Shown: positions 6,536 to 14,346 of the stretch, piece after piece
Layout: every line of letters begins with the position of its first letter
Numbering within the stretch: position 1 is the first letter of the stretch
Notes under the pieces: model-generated
Seen by the model: the letters and a program-made list of their open reading frames with translations, nothing else
Database searches by the model: none
What the model was told of the DNA's origin: nothing
Position numbers and translations under genes: made by a program
Source: JASLPR01 sp964496475
Lineage (GTDB): Bacteria; Chloroflexota; UBA11872; VXNJ01
Direction: 5' to 3'
Length of the DNA stretch: 18,940 nt
Assembly: GCA_964496475.1 (NCBI GenBank)
Contig: CAZBZS010000045.1
Location: forward strand, 1-18,940

Positions 6536-8224
6536 TTGATCTTGCGACGATATCTGCGAGTCCTATCGATGGCACTCGGCACGCTCGTTCTGGCCGGGGT
6601 CTTGGCGGCCTGCGAGAGTGGCTCGGATTCCACTCACGCAACGGAAGCGGCGACGGTCCCAACTCCTGAGTCGGTGCCGGAGTCCACCCCGGAGAGCAAG
6701 CCGGAACCGCCTGACACCCCGACCCCCGAACCGGAGCCCACTGACACCCCGACCCCCGAACCGGAGCCCACTGACACGCCAACGGCGACCCCAACCCCGA
6801 CGCCGGAAGGGCCGCAGGGGCTGGCGCTGGTGGAAAAGACCACAGTGCAGATCGTCGCCCAGGGTACTTTTGTAGACCCGGGGTTTGGGGCCGTGACCCA
6901 GGCCGGAGCGGGTTCCGGATTTATCATTAGTGCCGACGGTCTTGTCCTCACCAACAACCATGTGGTAACCGGGGCAGCGACGCTAAACGTCTTTGTGCCC
7001 GACCGGCGTGAACCGGTGAACGCCCGGGTTATCGCGACCAGCGAATGCGCCGATCTGGCGCTGATCCAATTACCGGGCGGGGATTACCCGTTCTTGGAAT
7101 TCCACGACGGTCCGCTGTCCATCGGTACGCGAATTTTCGCGGCCGGCTATCCGCTCGGCGAGCCGGAATATGCTCTGGTCGCGGGGATCATTTCGAAGCT
7201 GGACGCCGGCGGCGAAACGAGCTGGGCGTCCGTGGATCAGGTCCTTCAGCACGACGCGGCGGTCAGCCCGGGAAACAGCGGCGGGCCGCTGGTCACTGAA
7301 GAGGGCAACGTTGTAGGCATCGTTTACGCAGGACGGCTCGAGTTCAACCAGTTCTTTGCCGTTGGCTTGGATCAAGCTTTACCGGTGCTCGAGGAGCTAA
7401 AGCTGGGCAATAACGTCGACTGGATAGGAGTAAATGGCGAGGCGCTTATCGGTGAAGGGTTCACCGGTATTTGGGCGTATTCGGTGGAATCGGGCTCGCC
7501 GGCCGATGGGGCCGGGATTCTGCCCGGAGACTTCATCGTCGAACTGGAACGCCTGCCACTCGGAGATGACGGCACCATGCAGGACTACTGCGACGTGTTG
7601 CAGACCAGAGGTTCCGACCAAACCTTGCAGGTGAAAGTAGTCCGTTTCGACACCGACGAAATCTTGGAAGGCCAGCTAAACGGTCGGCCTTTGGCTGTGA
7701 CAAGTGGACTGGGTGGCGGCGGCGGTGGCGGCGGTGGAGCCGAGACCGACACCTACGTGTATGTGACCGACGACACTGGAGTGATCTCCGCGTCAGTGCC
7801 TTCAGCCTGGCAGCTTGACGGAGCGCCGTTTCCGGACGCCGCGGGCATGGCGGTATCGCCGGATATGGCAGCGTGGGAACTCAAATTCACTGGCGCGTCG
7901 AACGTGGCCGATACCGCGGGTATCGCCATGGCCGTGATTCCGAGCGACAGCGAGATCACGGACACCGATCTCCAGGATGTGCTAGATGACTTTGCTACGG
8001 TTCCCGACAACTGCACCTATGCCGGCCGGTTCGAGTATGACGACGGTTTATACACTGGATTTTGGGACTGGTCAGATTGTGACAACGGTGGGCTGTACAT
8101 ATTCTTGGCGGTCACGGATTCGTTCGATCCGACCATCCTAATCGTCGTGGAGTCGATGGAAATCACCGGGGACGACGCTGACGCAACATCCGAGTTCTAC
8201 ATCACGTTTCTAGTTGTCACTTAG
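6536..8224 (+). CDS. HtrA/DegP-like S1C serine protease lipoprotein with PDZ domain
   Basis: A 562-residue secreted quality-control-type protease. The N-terminus (MILRRYLRVLSMALGTLVLAG then VLAAC) is a lipoprotein signal with a lipobox at C26, so the enzyme should sit on the outer face of the cytoplasmic membrane. This supports TTG 6536 as the start: ATG 6569 would remove the basic residues, though GGAGG lies 16 bases upstream, farther than ideal. A Pro/Thr/Glu-rich stalk (43-92) leads to the trypsin-like domain with H142 (NNHVV), D173 (CADLALI) and S248 (SPGNSGGPL). One PDZ domain follows (about 285-380). Nine glycines (393-401) then join a C-terminal domain (402-562, with two CxxxxxxxxxC-type cysteines at about 493 and 515) that I do not recognise. 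It is a single-gene unit ending at the hairpin at 8233-8257. Confidence 0.94.
   Translation: MILRRYLRVLSMALGTLVLAGVLAACESGSDSTHATEAATVPTPESVPESTPESKPEPPDTPTPEPEPTDTPTPEPEPTDTPTATPTPTPEGPQGLALVEKTTVQIVAQGTFVDPGFGAVTQAGAGSGFIISADGLVLTNNHVVTGAATLNVFVPDRREPVNARVIATSECADLALIQLPGGDYPFLEFHDGPLSIGTRIFAAGYPLGEPEYALVAGIISKLDAGGETSWASVDQVLQHDAAVSPGNSGGPLVTEEGNVVGIVYAGRLEFNQFFAVGLDQALPVLEELKLGNNVDWIGVNGEALIGEGFTGIWAYSVESGSPADGAGILPGDFIVELERLPLGDDGTMQDYCDVLQTRGSDQTLQVKVVRFDTDEILEGQLNGRPLAVTSGLGGGGGGGGGAETDTYVYVTDDTGVISASVPSAWQLDGAPFPDAAGMAVSPDMAAWELKFTGASNVADTAGIAMAVIPSDSEITDTDLQDVLDDFATVPDNCTYAGRFEYDDGLYTGFWDWSDCDNGGLYIFLAVTDSFDPTILIVVESMEITGDDADATSEFYITFLVVT
6721..6780 (+). repeat. Two tandem 30-bp units in the protease stalk
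   Basis: 6721-6750 and 6751-6780 match at 29 of 30 positions and encode the repeated TPTPEPEPTD block. The preceding 10 bases (6711-6720) match the end of a unit. Copy number in such stalks often varies between strains. Confidence 0.9.
7712..7738 (+). repeat. Nine-glycine linker (GGN repeat)
   Basis: Nine consecutive glycine codons, mixed GGT, GGC and GGA, separate the PDZ domain from the unassigned C-terminal domain of the protease. It is a flexible hinge by composition. Confidence 0.9.
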
Positions 8225-8232
8225 ACCCAATT

Positions 8233-8257
8233 GGGAGCGGCGGCTGACGCCGCTCCC
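8233..8257. terminator. Perfect hairpin between convergent genes
   Basis: GGGAGCGGCG (8233-8242) and CGCCGCTCCC (8248-8257) pair perfectly over 10 bp around the loop GCTGA. It begins 9 bases after the protease stop and lies just downstream of the CehA-like stop on the other strand, so it can serve both. There is no clear T-tract on either side, so it is a terminator-like hairpin rather than a textbook intrinsic terminator. Confidence 0.7.
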
Positions 8258-8265
8258 GGGCCGGG

Positions 8266-10815
8266 CTAGTGGGGTACGCCGTGAGAGTGAAGGCGGCGGT
8301 GTAACTCTGCGCGGGCGCTCTCGAAGAAGCCGACGTGGCATTCGCGCTTGTCGACATCGCGGTAGGTGGCGGTCTCGCGCAAATAGGTGATGCCGCCTTC
8401 GATGAGGGTGAGCATGAAGGTGGCGACCTGCGGCGAGAAGAGTTCTTTGTCGCCGACCGTGACGTACACCGGCGAGCTGTGGGCGGCGACCTTATTGACC
8501 CAGGCGTGCTGGAGGTCAATCTCGCCGTAGCAGCGGGCGGCGATCCAGCAACTGTCACCCACCTCGTGCTTGACGGACAGGGTAACCGACCGGCCGCCGG
8601 GATCGGCCGCGGCGTCGGCGATGACGCGGCCGTTGGCAACGATCTCGATTCTGGTGAACGGGAGCGCGCTCTGAGCGCTGGCATTGAGTTCTAGGGTGCC
8701 ACCGCCGTTGGGCAGATTTATGTCGGCTCCCGGCGGGAGACCCTCGGCGGTGAAGAACAGCAGCGGGCCGGTGCTGGTGAAAGTGTTGCCGGAACGGACC
8801 GCGTCGCGCCAGTTCTCGTGGGTGAAGGGTCGGTCGTTGCCAACACGTGCGTAAGTGCGGACGCCGCCTACCGGGATCGAGTTGCTCATCTTGTCGGTGC
8901 CGCCGACGGCCGGAAGCCGGTAGCCGCAATTCAGGTAGTCATACCAGGAGCCGATGCTGTGGCCGTCGAGGCGGGGGGGGAAGTACTTGAGCTCGGCCGC
9001 GTCGATCTTGCCCATGGCGATGTCGGCTGCCAGCTCGAGATGGGGCGAGGGAAAGTGGGGGGCTACGACCAGGCCGTTCTGGTCGCGAGCGGCGTCGGCC
9101 CAGTCGGCCATCAGGACCTCCTCAGCGCCCCCGAGGTAGTCCTCATCGGGACCGCCGCTGCTGAGGGGGAAGACAGGTTCACTGAGCCCTAGGAGGCTGA
9201 TGTGCCCGAGCATATGGTGGCGGTTCTCGGTGCCGACCCAGACAAGGTTCTCGGCCGTGGAGGCCGGGGCGAGCGCCCCGGTGAAATGCTCGACGTCAGT
9301 GAACAGGCGGCCCCACTGGGCAGCCAGGACGTTGACGATGTTCAAGTCCTCGGCCCCGGCTTCGAGCACAGAGGTCGTGGGGTCGAGGAAGTGAACGTGG
9401 GTGTCACCGGTGTAGTAGCCGTCCGAACGGGCATCGGTCCAACGGTCGATTTCGAGAGTCAGTTCGCGCTGGCCGGGGGCGATGGTTATGCGCCGGCGGG
9501 TGGGAGTGTACTCGAATCCCTTGGTCAGCTCGATGTAGATCTCGCCGATAGGCAACTCGATCTGAAAACGACCGTCGACATACGCGTAGCTGGTGTCACC
9601 GAGTTTGAGGTCGCCGCCTATGTCCTCGCACCAGTTGATGTTGATGTCGCGCTGATGGCCGTAGGGCGGGAGGTACTGGCCACGAGGGCCGTAAAAGCTG
9701 ACCCGGGCGGGGGATTCCCGCCCTGTGGATTTGTCCAGGACGCGCACGTGCAGCCAGGTATCGCGATCCTCGAGGACGCGAAGGTTGATGGCGCCGTCAT
9801 CGGTGGCGGTCAGTCTCTTTTCGATGAGTTCGTCCCAGGCGATGGTGGACTCGCTGCCGCCGTGCCTGATGGTGAGGTGGGCGTCACGGGCGGCGACGGC
9901 GTCAATCAGGGTGGCTGGGGGGTTTTCGAGCAGTTCCCCGGCGCCGATCTCGGGTCGATCAAGCCAGTCTTCGGGGATCCCGCCGGGGAACGGATGAGTT
10001 TTGACGACCTCGCCCAGGTCGATTTCGGCGTCGAGGGGCGGGGCGATATCGGCCTCGATGTGGGTGAGAGCTGAGCGCCGGAACGGATTGTGCTCAAGAT
10101 TGCACAGGGTTAGGGCGGCGACGGTGACAGTGCGCGAGCCCGTGGCGCGGAGCTCGATGGTGGCGATCAAGGCTTCGGGATTGGGATTACCCAGGGCAGC
10201 GAGCAGGTAAGTGGGTCCGCCGCGGGCACTGACAATGCCGGTAAGTCCATCGCGGTCGGCGCCCACTACGGGTGCGGTGTGCGAGGTGTCCTGCTCCACG
10301 GCGGCGAACGCCTGCATGCCCCACGCGCGGTGGCAGGGATTGATTTCGAAGCGACTGCGAATCGGCAGAACATGCCGGGAGCCGTCGGCGTAGCGGAGTA
10401 TGTATTCGGCGACGACCGCGCCGCTGTCGTCAGGGTCGTCGGGGCGGAGTTCGGTGGTAGGGACGGCGTCAAGAAAATGGCACACGAGCAGCTGCCGGGC
10501 GGAAGCGCCTACGGGCACGGTGACGGTGTCGGGAAGATCAGCCCAATTCTCGTCCCCGAGAACCACCCAGGCGGCGTCACCCTCGGCGGTGATGTCGAAA
10601 GGGATACCCCAGAAAACCTGTTCACCGACCGGGAGGGAATCGAGCGGGGCAATGGGGATCGGGTGTCCATCTGGTGCCGCGCCCGTGGTCTCGTCGCGCG
10701 ACCAGAGCCAGCGGTCGGCCATCCGTACGTTACGAGGGCCCTGGTTGCGAAGGCCCGCGAGAGATACCGTCGTGAACGCCTTAACCAGCTGCCTCCCGCC
10801 GTACGAAATTGCCAA
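8266..10815 (-). CDS. CehA/McbA-family metallohydrolase (PHP-like)
   Basis: An 849-residue protein. The N-terminal ~460 residues look like beta-sandwich domains; the catalytic part follows. GYYTGDTHVHFLD (467-478) gives the HxH metal pair H473/H475. Further likely ligands are E530 and H533/H534/H537 (GTENRHHMLGH), H587 and H592 (VVAPHFPSPH) and D641 (VGGTDKM). The order matches CehA/McbA-type PHP-like hydrolases, known for carbaryl hydrolysis and seen near phosphonate or glycan genes, but the substrate here is unknown. No signal peptide is obvious. It is the last gene of a minus-strand cluster, 113 bases after the shortened dehydrogenase. The start is weak: TTG 10815 has no ribosome site. ATG 10722 (M32) would cut into a segment that looks like part of the first domain. 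Confidence 0.85.
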   Translation of the reverse strand: MAISYGGRQLVKAFTTVSLAGLRNQGPRNVRMADRWLWSRDETTGAAPDGHPIPIAPLDSLPVGEQVFWGIPFDITAEGDAAWVVLGDENWADLPDTVTVPVGASARQLLVCHFLDAVPTTELRPDDPDDSGAVVAEYILRYADGSRHVLPIRSRFEINPCHRAWGMQAFAAVEQDTSHTAPVVGADRDGLTGIVSARGGPTYLLAALGNPNPEALIATIELRATGSRTVTVAALTLCNLEHNPFRRSALTHIEADIAPPLDAEIDLGEVVKTHPFPGGIPEDWLDRPEIGAGELLENPPATLIDAVAARDAHLTIRHGGSESTIAWDELIEKRLTATDDGAINLRVLEDRDTWLHVRVLDKSTGRESPARVSFYGPRGQYLPPYGHQRDININWCEDIGGDLKLGDTSYAYVDGRFQIELPIGEIYIELTKGFEYTPTRRRITIAPGQRELTLEIDRWTDARSDGYYTGDTHVHFLDPTTSVLEAGAEDLNIVNVLAAQWGRLFTDVEHFTGALAPASTAENLVWVGTENRHHMLGHISLLGLSEPVFPLSSGGPDEDYLGGAEEVLMADWADAARDQNGLVVAPHFPSPHLELAADIAMGKIDAAELKYFPPRLDGHSIGSWYDYLNCGYRLPAVGGTDKMSNSIPVGGVRTYARVGNDRPFTHENWRDAVRSGNTFTSTGPLLFFTAEGLPPGADINLPNGGGTLELNASAQSALPFTRIEIVANGRVIADAAADPGGRSVTLSVKHEVGDSCWIAARCYGEIDLQHAWVNKVAAHSSPVYVTVGDKELFSPQVATFMLTLIEGGITYLRETATYRDVDKRECHVGFFESARAELHRRLHSHGVPH

Positions 10816-10928
10816 CTGGGCAGAGTATTGACGGTGGGGTGGCGAATGTCCAACCGGGAAATCGGAGTATCAAACCTTGCCGGGACGCCAGTCGGGCTTC
10901 CTTCGCAGCCAACGGCGCCCGGATTACT

Positions 10929-11282
10929 TCAGCTGGCTGGTCGCTCGACGGGAAGCATGTCCAGGTAAGGAATCCAGCCCTCGCGGTCGATAGCGAAATA
11001 GACGTCCTGGTAAGGCTCGCCGGGTTCGAGGGCGGTGGCGATCGACTCCGAGTCGGCGGGGGCGACGGTGCTGAAATCAATGAGCATCGCGCCGGACTTC
11101 ATCGTGGCGGCAAGGCCTTCGGGACCGTTGACGGCGGCATGACCCCCCACGCGGACGAATTCATCAACACGCTCCGGGACGATGTCGTAGCCGACGACAG
11201 CGTAACCGGCTTTGACGAGATTTCCGGCGACGGCGGCGCCCATGAAGCCCAGTCCGATGAAGCCGATTGATGTGTCAGTCAT
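10929..11282 (-). CDS. Shortened 3-hydroxyisobutyrate dehydrogenase-like protein (NAD-binding part only)
   Basis: This 117-residue protein begins like a normal HIBADH: GFIGLGFMGAAVAGNLVKAG (7-26) with the GxGxxG turn, then VVGYD. It jumps straight from HAAVNGPEGLAATM to KSGAMLIDFSTVAP, omitting the roughly 35 residues that normally hold the second half of the nucleotide fold (compare ADFVMTVLPEP in the full-length neighbour). After about residue 85 it loses resemblance (YQDVYFAIDREGWIPYL), and the whole catalytic helical domain with the active-site lysine is missing. Yet it has a perfect AGGAGG (11295-11290) 7 bases before ATG 11282, and it sits 48 bases after the full-length dehydrogenase. 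It may be a degraded duplicate or a small protein with a new role. Catalysis is unlikely. Confidence 0.7.
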   Translation of the reverse strand: MTDTSIGFIGLGFMGAAVAGNLVKAGYAVVGYDIVPERVDEFVRVGGHAAVNGPEGLAATMKSGAMLIDFSTVAPADSESIATALEPGEPYQDVYFAIDREGWIPYLDMLPVERPAS

Positions 11283-11330
11283 GTTGGAACCTCCTGAGCT
11301 AGGCCGATCGAATTATCGGATTCTAGAAGG

Positions 11331-12227
11331 CTAATTCGTGAGTTCGAGTCCGGCGACCTCTTCCCACAGTTTTACTACAGCAGTGACGTGCTCGGTCGCG
11401 AACCCGCGGTAGGTGGCGGCGGCGAGCATCTGCTGCGAGACAGCGCCCAGCGGCGTGATGGCGCCGGACTCGGAAGCCATCTGCGTCGCCAGGCGGACAT
11501 CCTTGAGGGCTAGGCGAGTGAAGAACCCGGGTTCGAAGTCGCGCTTGAAAACCTTTTCCTCGAATACGGTGCCGAGGGCGTCGTTATTGGCGAAGGTGGA
11601 GCGGAAGACCTTCAGCATGACGTCGATATCGAGTCCCACCTTGCGCCCGGCGACCAGCGCCTCAGCGTCGAGCATGATGATGGAGGCGGCGAGCATATTG
11701 TTGACGAGCTTCATGGCCGACCCATTCCCCAACGGACCGCAGGGGATGACTTCCCGGGCGACGGCATCGAGCGCCGGGGCGGCCTCCGCTAGGTCGGCAT
11801 CGTCGCCACCCGCCATTAGAGTGAGTTCGCCGGCGGCAGCGTGGGTGGGGAGGCCGGCCATCTTGCACTCGATCATGCGGAATCCCCGGGCGTTTAGGAC
11901 CTCGCCTATCCGGCGAGTGGTGGTCGGGTCGATGGTGCTGAAGTCAACGACCATGCCGCCTGCGGACAGGCCATGGATCACCGCGTCTTCCGCCAGCACC
12001 ACTGCGAGCTCCACGTCCCGGGGCTCGGGGAGGACGGTCATGACGAAATCAGCACCACTCGCGGCGTCGGCCGGCGAGGAGGCGGCGACCCCGCCCGCGT
12101 CCCCCAGGGCCGTCAGCGCGTCGTCCGAAAGGTCGAAGCCACGGACTGAGTGACCAGCGGCAAGTATATTGCGGGCCAGTCCGAAGCCCATGAGCCCGAG
12201 TCCAACGAAGCCAATTTTGTAAGCCAC
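11331..12227 (-). CDS. 3-hydroxyisobutyrate dehydrogenase family NAD(P)-dependent oxidoreductase
   Basis: A full-length 298-residue beta-hydroxyacid dehydrogenase. GLGLMG (9-14) binds the nucleotide, and D32 in FDLSD suggests NAD preference. K173 in GNGSAMKLVNN is the catalytic lysine, and LKDVRLA (241-247) carries the conserved K242/D243 pair. The substrate loop normally reads D-x-P-V-S-G-G; here it is ECKMAGLPTHA (120-130), so the substrate may differ from hydroxyisobutyrate or tartronate semialdehyde. The start is GTG 12227 with a GGAAGG-like site about 7-12 bases upstream; no nearer ATG fits. It is 43 bases after the SDR gene and 48 before the shortened paralogue, so all are likely co-transcribed. 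It probably oxidises a short hydroxy acid in the cytoplasm. Confidence 0.93.
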   Translation of the reverse strand: MAYKIGFVGLGLMGFGLARNILAAGHSVRGFDLSDDALTALGDAGGVAASSPADAASGADFVMTVLPEPRDVELAVVLAEDAVIHGLSAGGMVVDFSTIDPTTTRRIGEVLNARGFRMIECKMAGLPTHAAAGELTLMAGGDDADLAEAAPALDAVAREVIPCGPLGNGSAMKLVNNMLAASIIMLDAEALVAGRKVGLDIDVMLKVFRSTFANNDALGTVFEEKVFKRDFEPGFFTRLALKDVRLATQMASESGAITPLGAVSQQMLAAATYRGFATEHVTAVVKLWEEVAGLELTN

Positions 12228-12270
12228 TCGCAGTTACCTTCCAGGATGGACGCGGGCTCGAGGCCGGCGT

Positions 12271-13050
12271 CTAGTTCATGTTGAGTCCGCCGCAGACGTT
12301 GATGGACTGGCCGGTGATGTAGTCGGAGTCTCGAGAAGCCAGGAAGCTCACCAGGTTGGCGACGTCTTCGGGTACTTCCTGCCGCCCGAGGGGGATGGTT
12401 TTCACGAGCGCTTCCCTAGCGCCGCCCTTTTCGAGCCCCATCGACGCGGACCGGACGGTATCGATATGATCCCACATGCGGGTGTCGACGATGCCGGGGC
12501 AATACGCATTGACCGTGACACCGTGGGAGCTGAATTCCTTCGCCATGCACTGGGTAATACCGATGACGGCGAATTTACTGGAGCCGTAGGCGAGTTGATC
12601 GACGCCGCCGCGCCGGCCGGCGATAGAGGCGGCGTTGATGATCTTGCCTTTACCCTGAGCGATCATCTGGCGGCCGGCTTCGCGGCCACAGAGAAATACA
12701 CCGCGCACATTTACGTTGTGGACCCGATCGAAATCTTCCAGGGTGGTGTCCAAGGCGGCGCCGATGTGAATGACGCCGGCATTGGCCACGAGGACATCGA
12801 GGCTGCCGTATTCGCTGACGATATCGGCGACGATGCCACGGACAGTGCCCTCGTCGGTGATATCACCGAGGACCGGCAGGGCGCGCCCGCCGGAGGATTC
12901 GATTTCCCGCTGGACGCCCTGCATAGTTTCGGCGTCGATGTCGTTGATGGCAAGGGCGAAGCCGTCGGCGGCGAGGCGCAGGGAGATGGCGCGGCCAATT
13001 CCGCGGCCGGCGCCTGTGACCCAGGCGACAGGTGTGGGTTGGTCTGACAT
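12271..13050 (-). CDS. Short-chain dehydrogenase/reductase (acetoin/butanediol-type SDR)
   Basis: A classical SDR of 259 residues from ATG 13050. Numbered from that start, the Rossmann motif TGAGRGIG lies at 12-19, NAG at 90-92, catalytic N114, S142, Y155 and K159 (YGSSK). CPGIVDTRMWDHID and ITGQSINVCGG resemble diacetyl/acetoin reductases and sorbitol or butanediol dehydrogenases, so a secondary-alcohol substrate is likely. A TTG at 13065 would add five residues, but GGGAGG (13060-13055) then falls inside the gene, four bases before ATG 13050, so the ATG is preferred. It is the first gene of the minus-strand cluster and shares its upstream region with the divergent VOC gene. Confidence 0.94.
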   Translation of the reverse strand: MSDQPTPVAWVTGAGRGIGRAISLRLAADGFALAINDIDAETMQGVQREIESSGGRALPVLGDITDEGTVRGIVADIVSEYGSLDVLVANAGVIHIGAALDTTLEDFDRVHNVNVRGVFLCGREAGRQMIAQGKGKIINAASIAGRRGGVDQLAYGSSKFAVIGITQCMAKEFSSHGVTVNAYCPGIVDTRMWDHIDTVRSASMGLEKGGAREALVKTIPLGRQEVPEDVANLVSFLASRDSDYITGQSINVCGGLNMN

Positions 13051-13054
13051 GATG

Positions 13055-13060
13055 CCTCCC
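13055..13060 (-). promoter_or_regulatory. Ribosome site fixing the SDR start
   Basis: GGGAGG on the minus strand with a 4-base spacer to ATG 13050. The same short spacing is seen before the GH127 gene, which supports the choice. Confidence 0.65.
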
Positions 13061-13205
13061 GGCAAGTTAACGGCGCGTAACGGTCGTCGATTCCGGCGAC
13101 GGCCGGACCGAGCATACTGCTATCCTCACCAACACTGCTTTCGCCGGACGAAACCGCCGGTCTCAGAAGCTGGATCGGCTGCTGACCTGGCAACAAGCAG
13201 CAAAC
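13061..13205. promoter_or_regulatory. Divergent promoter region between SDR cluster and VOC gene
   Basis: This stretch must drive both the leftward dehydrogenase cluster and the rightward VOC gene. It contains GCTGCT (13178-13183) and AGCAGC (13196-13201), a perfect 6-bp inverted repeat with a 12-base spacer, just upstream of the VOC ribosome site. No clear -35/-10 boxes are recognisable. Confidence 0.35.
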
Positions 13206-13218
13206 AGGAGGCACCCAA

Positions 13219-13596
13219 ATGACCGTATTCATGCACACGCGGATTCGTGTAAGCGATCTCGACAAGTCCATCGCCTTTTACTGCGACCACCTGGGGTTCC
13301 AGGTGCGAAATCGCAACGAGCGCTCACCCCACGGGAACCAGACGTGCAATCTGGAGATGCCAGGGAGCGAGCACCTGCTGGAATTGACCTATTCAACGGA
13401 CTACAAACTGGCAGTGCCGGAGGACCTGATGCACTTCGCAATAGGAGTGCCGGACCTTACGGCGTTCTGCGCGGACCTGGAAAACAAGGGTATCGAAATC
13501 TGGCCTGATAACTGGCGGGAAGAGTTCAAGAGTCTGAAGATGGCATTCATCGACGACCCGGACGGATACGAGATCGAACTGCTGGAGCGCGCTTAG
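13219..13596 (+). CDS. Glyoxalase I-like VOC family protein
   Basis: A 125-residue single-module vicinal-oxygen-chelate protein. All four metal ligands of glyoxalase I are in place: H6 (MHTRIRVSDLDKSIAFY), E55 (LLELTY), H72 (LMHFAIGV) and E120 (DDPDGYEIELLE). Length and spacing are close to E. coli GloA, which needs Ni/Co and glutathione-linked hemithioacetal. Here the thiol cofactor may differ, and other VOC lyases or dioxygenases share these ligands. The start is secure: AGGAGG (13206-13211) lies 7 bases before ATG 13219. It is divergent from the dehydrogenase cluster. Removal of a reactive aldehyde made by those dehydrogenases is a possible link, by inference only. Confidence 0.92.
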   Translation: MTVFMHTRIRVSDLDKSIAFYCDHLGFQVRNRNERSPHGNQTCNLEMPGSEHLLELTYSTDYKLAVPEDLMHFAIGVPDLTAFCADLENKGIEIWPDNWREEFKSLKMAFIDDPDGYEIELLERA

Positions 13597-13622
13597 CGGA
13601 CGCGTTTCGACCGGCGGCGCGC

Positions 13623-14196
13623 TCAATTATGGATGCCAAAGAGCGCGTCGGCCACGCTGGTTGGCGGCTTCGGGTCGGCTCACCGACGCTGGCGTAGCGC
13701 AGCGTGCTGAAAATCATGAAGACGGTGCCGGCGATGGTTAGCACCAACATCCCTACAAACATCGGAACGTAGCCCCCGGCATCGGCAACGAATCCTGCGA
13801 TCAGGGCGGCGGGGACGAGCAGGGGACTGGTCGAAACCGCGAACACGGCGGCGTAGTTTGGATATCTGGTCGCGAGGCGCGATCCTGATGAGGACCGCGA
13901 AGTCCGAAAAGCGCACGGCACCGTAGCCAGCGCCGACGAGCAGGAAGACGATGACGAAGACGCTCGTAATAGCGGGCGCCGAAGAGCTGTGGCAGCGCGA
14001 AGGCAAGCGCCTCGATCGCCGGGACGAGTCCAATAATTACGTTTGGGCCGGTCAGATAGCTGACGAACACGGGCATAATCGTGACCGGCGAAATTATGTA
14101 GTGGCCGAGGGAGAAAACGCTCATATTGAAGAGAAGGATGAGCTGGTTGCGGACGCGAACGGACGGTCCTTCCGCTTCTGAGACCGAGGATTTCAC
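13623..14196 (-). pseudogene. Degraded MFS transporter (frameshifts plus large internal deletion)
   Basis: Fragments of one membrane transporter lie in successive minus-strand frames. From ATG 14196 the first reads NQLILLFNMSVFSLGHYI and FVSYLTGPNVIIGLVPAIEA, ending near 13970 at FGARYYERL. A second frame gives ITSVFVIVFLLVGAGYGAVRF (about 13970-13885). A third gives YAAVFAVSTSPLLVPAALIA and YVPMFVGMLVLTIAGTVF (about 13875-13680). A fourth plausibly ends ADALFGIHN before TGA 13625-13623. The total of about 190 codons is half a normal MFS protein (about 400), so the middle helices are gone. At least two, probably three, frame changes make sequencing error alone unlikely. It lies divergent to an intact MFS gene of a different type. 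Confidence 0.8.
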
Positions 14197-14334
14197 AGCG
14201 GTCGAGAAGCCTCCAGTCCGGTGAAGGGTGGCGGGTTTTCAGAATGTTTGAACGCCGGTCACATATGCTCCGACTGCGGGAACGATATCGCTTTTGGCAG
14301 CCGGTAGATAGTGGAGCGTCGGCAGCATGAGATC
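14197..14334. promoter_or_regulatory. Region between the MFS remnant and the intact MFS gene
   Basis: This stretch should contain the promoter of the rightward MFS exporter, and formerly that of the broken MFS gene. I see no convincing promoter boxes or repeats in it. Confidence 0.3.
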
Positions 14335-14340
14335 GGAGGG
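14335..14340 (+). promoter_or_regulatory. Ribosome site fixing the MFS exporter start
   Basis: GGAGGG with a 6-base spacer to GTG 14347. The longer option at GTG 14311 has no such site. Confidence 0.75.
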
Positions 14341-14346
14341 AAAGCG

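Noticed and set aside
9725..9733. TGTGGATTT, similar to a DnaA box, considered because of the skew switch
   Set aside because: It is a single site with two mismatches inside a coding region, with no cluster of similar sites.
9202..10074. A 290-codon plus-strand frame opposite the CehA-like gene
   Set aside because: It is antisense to a gene with clear active-site motifs, has Gly/Val/Asp-rich composition and shows no domain.
11340..11352. GAGTTCGAGTCC, resembling a tRNA T-arm
   Set aside because: It is inside the HIBADH-family coding frame and no acceptor, D or anticodon arms can be formed around it.
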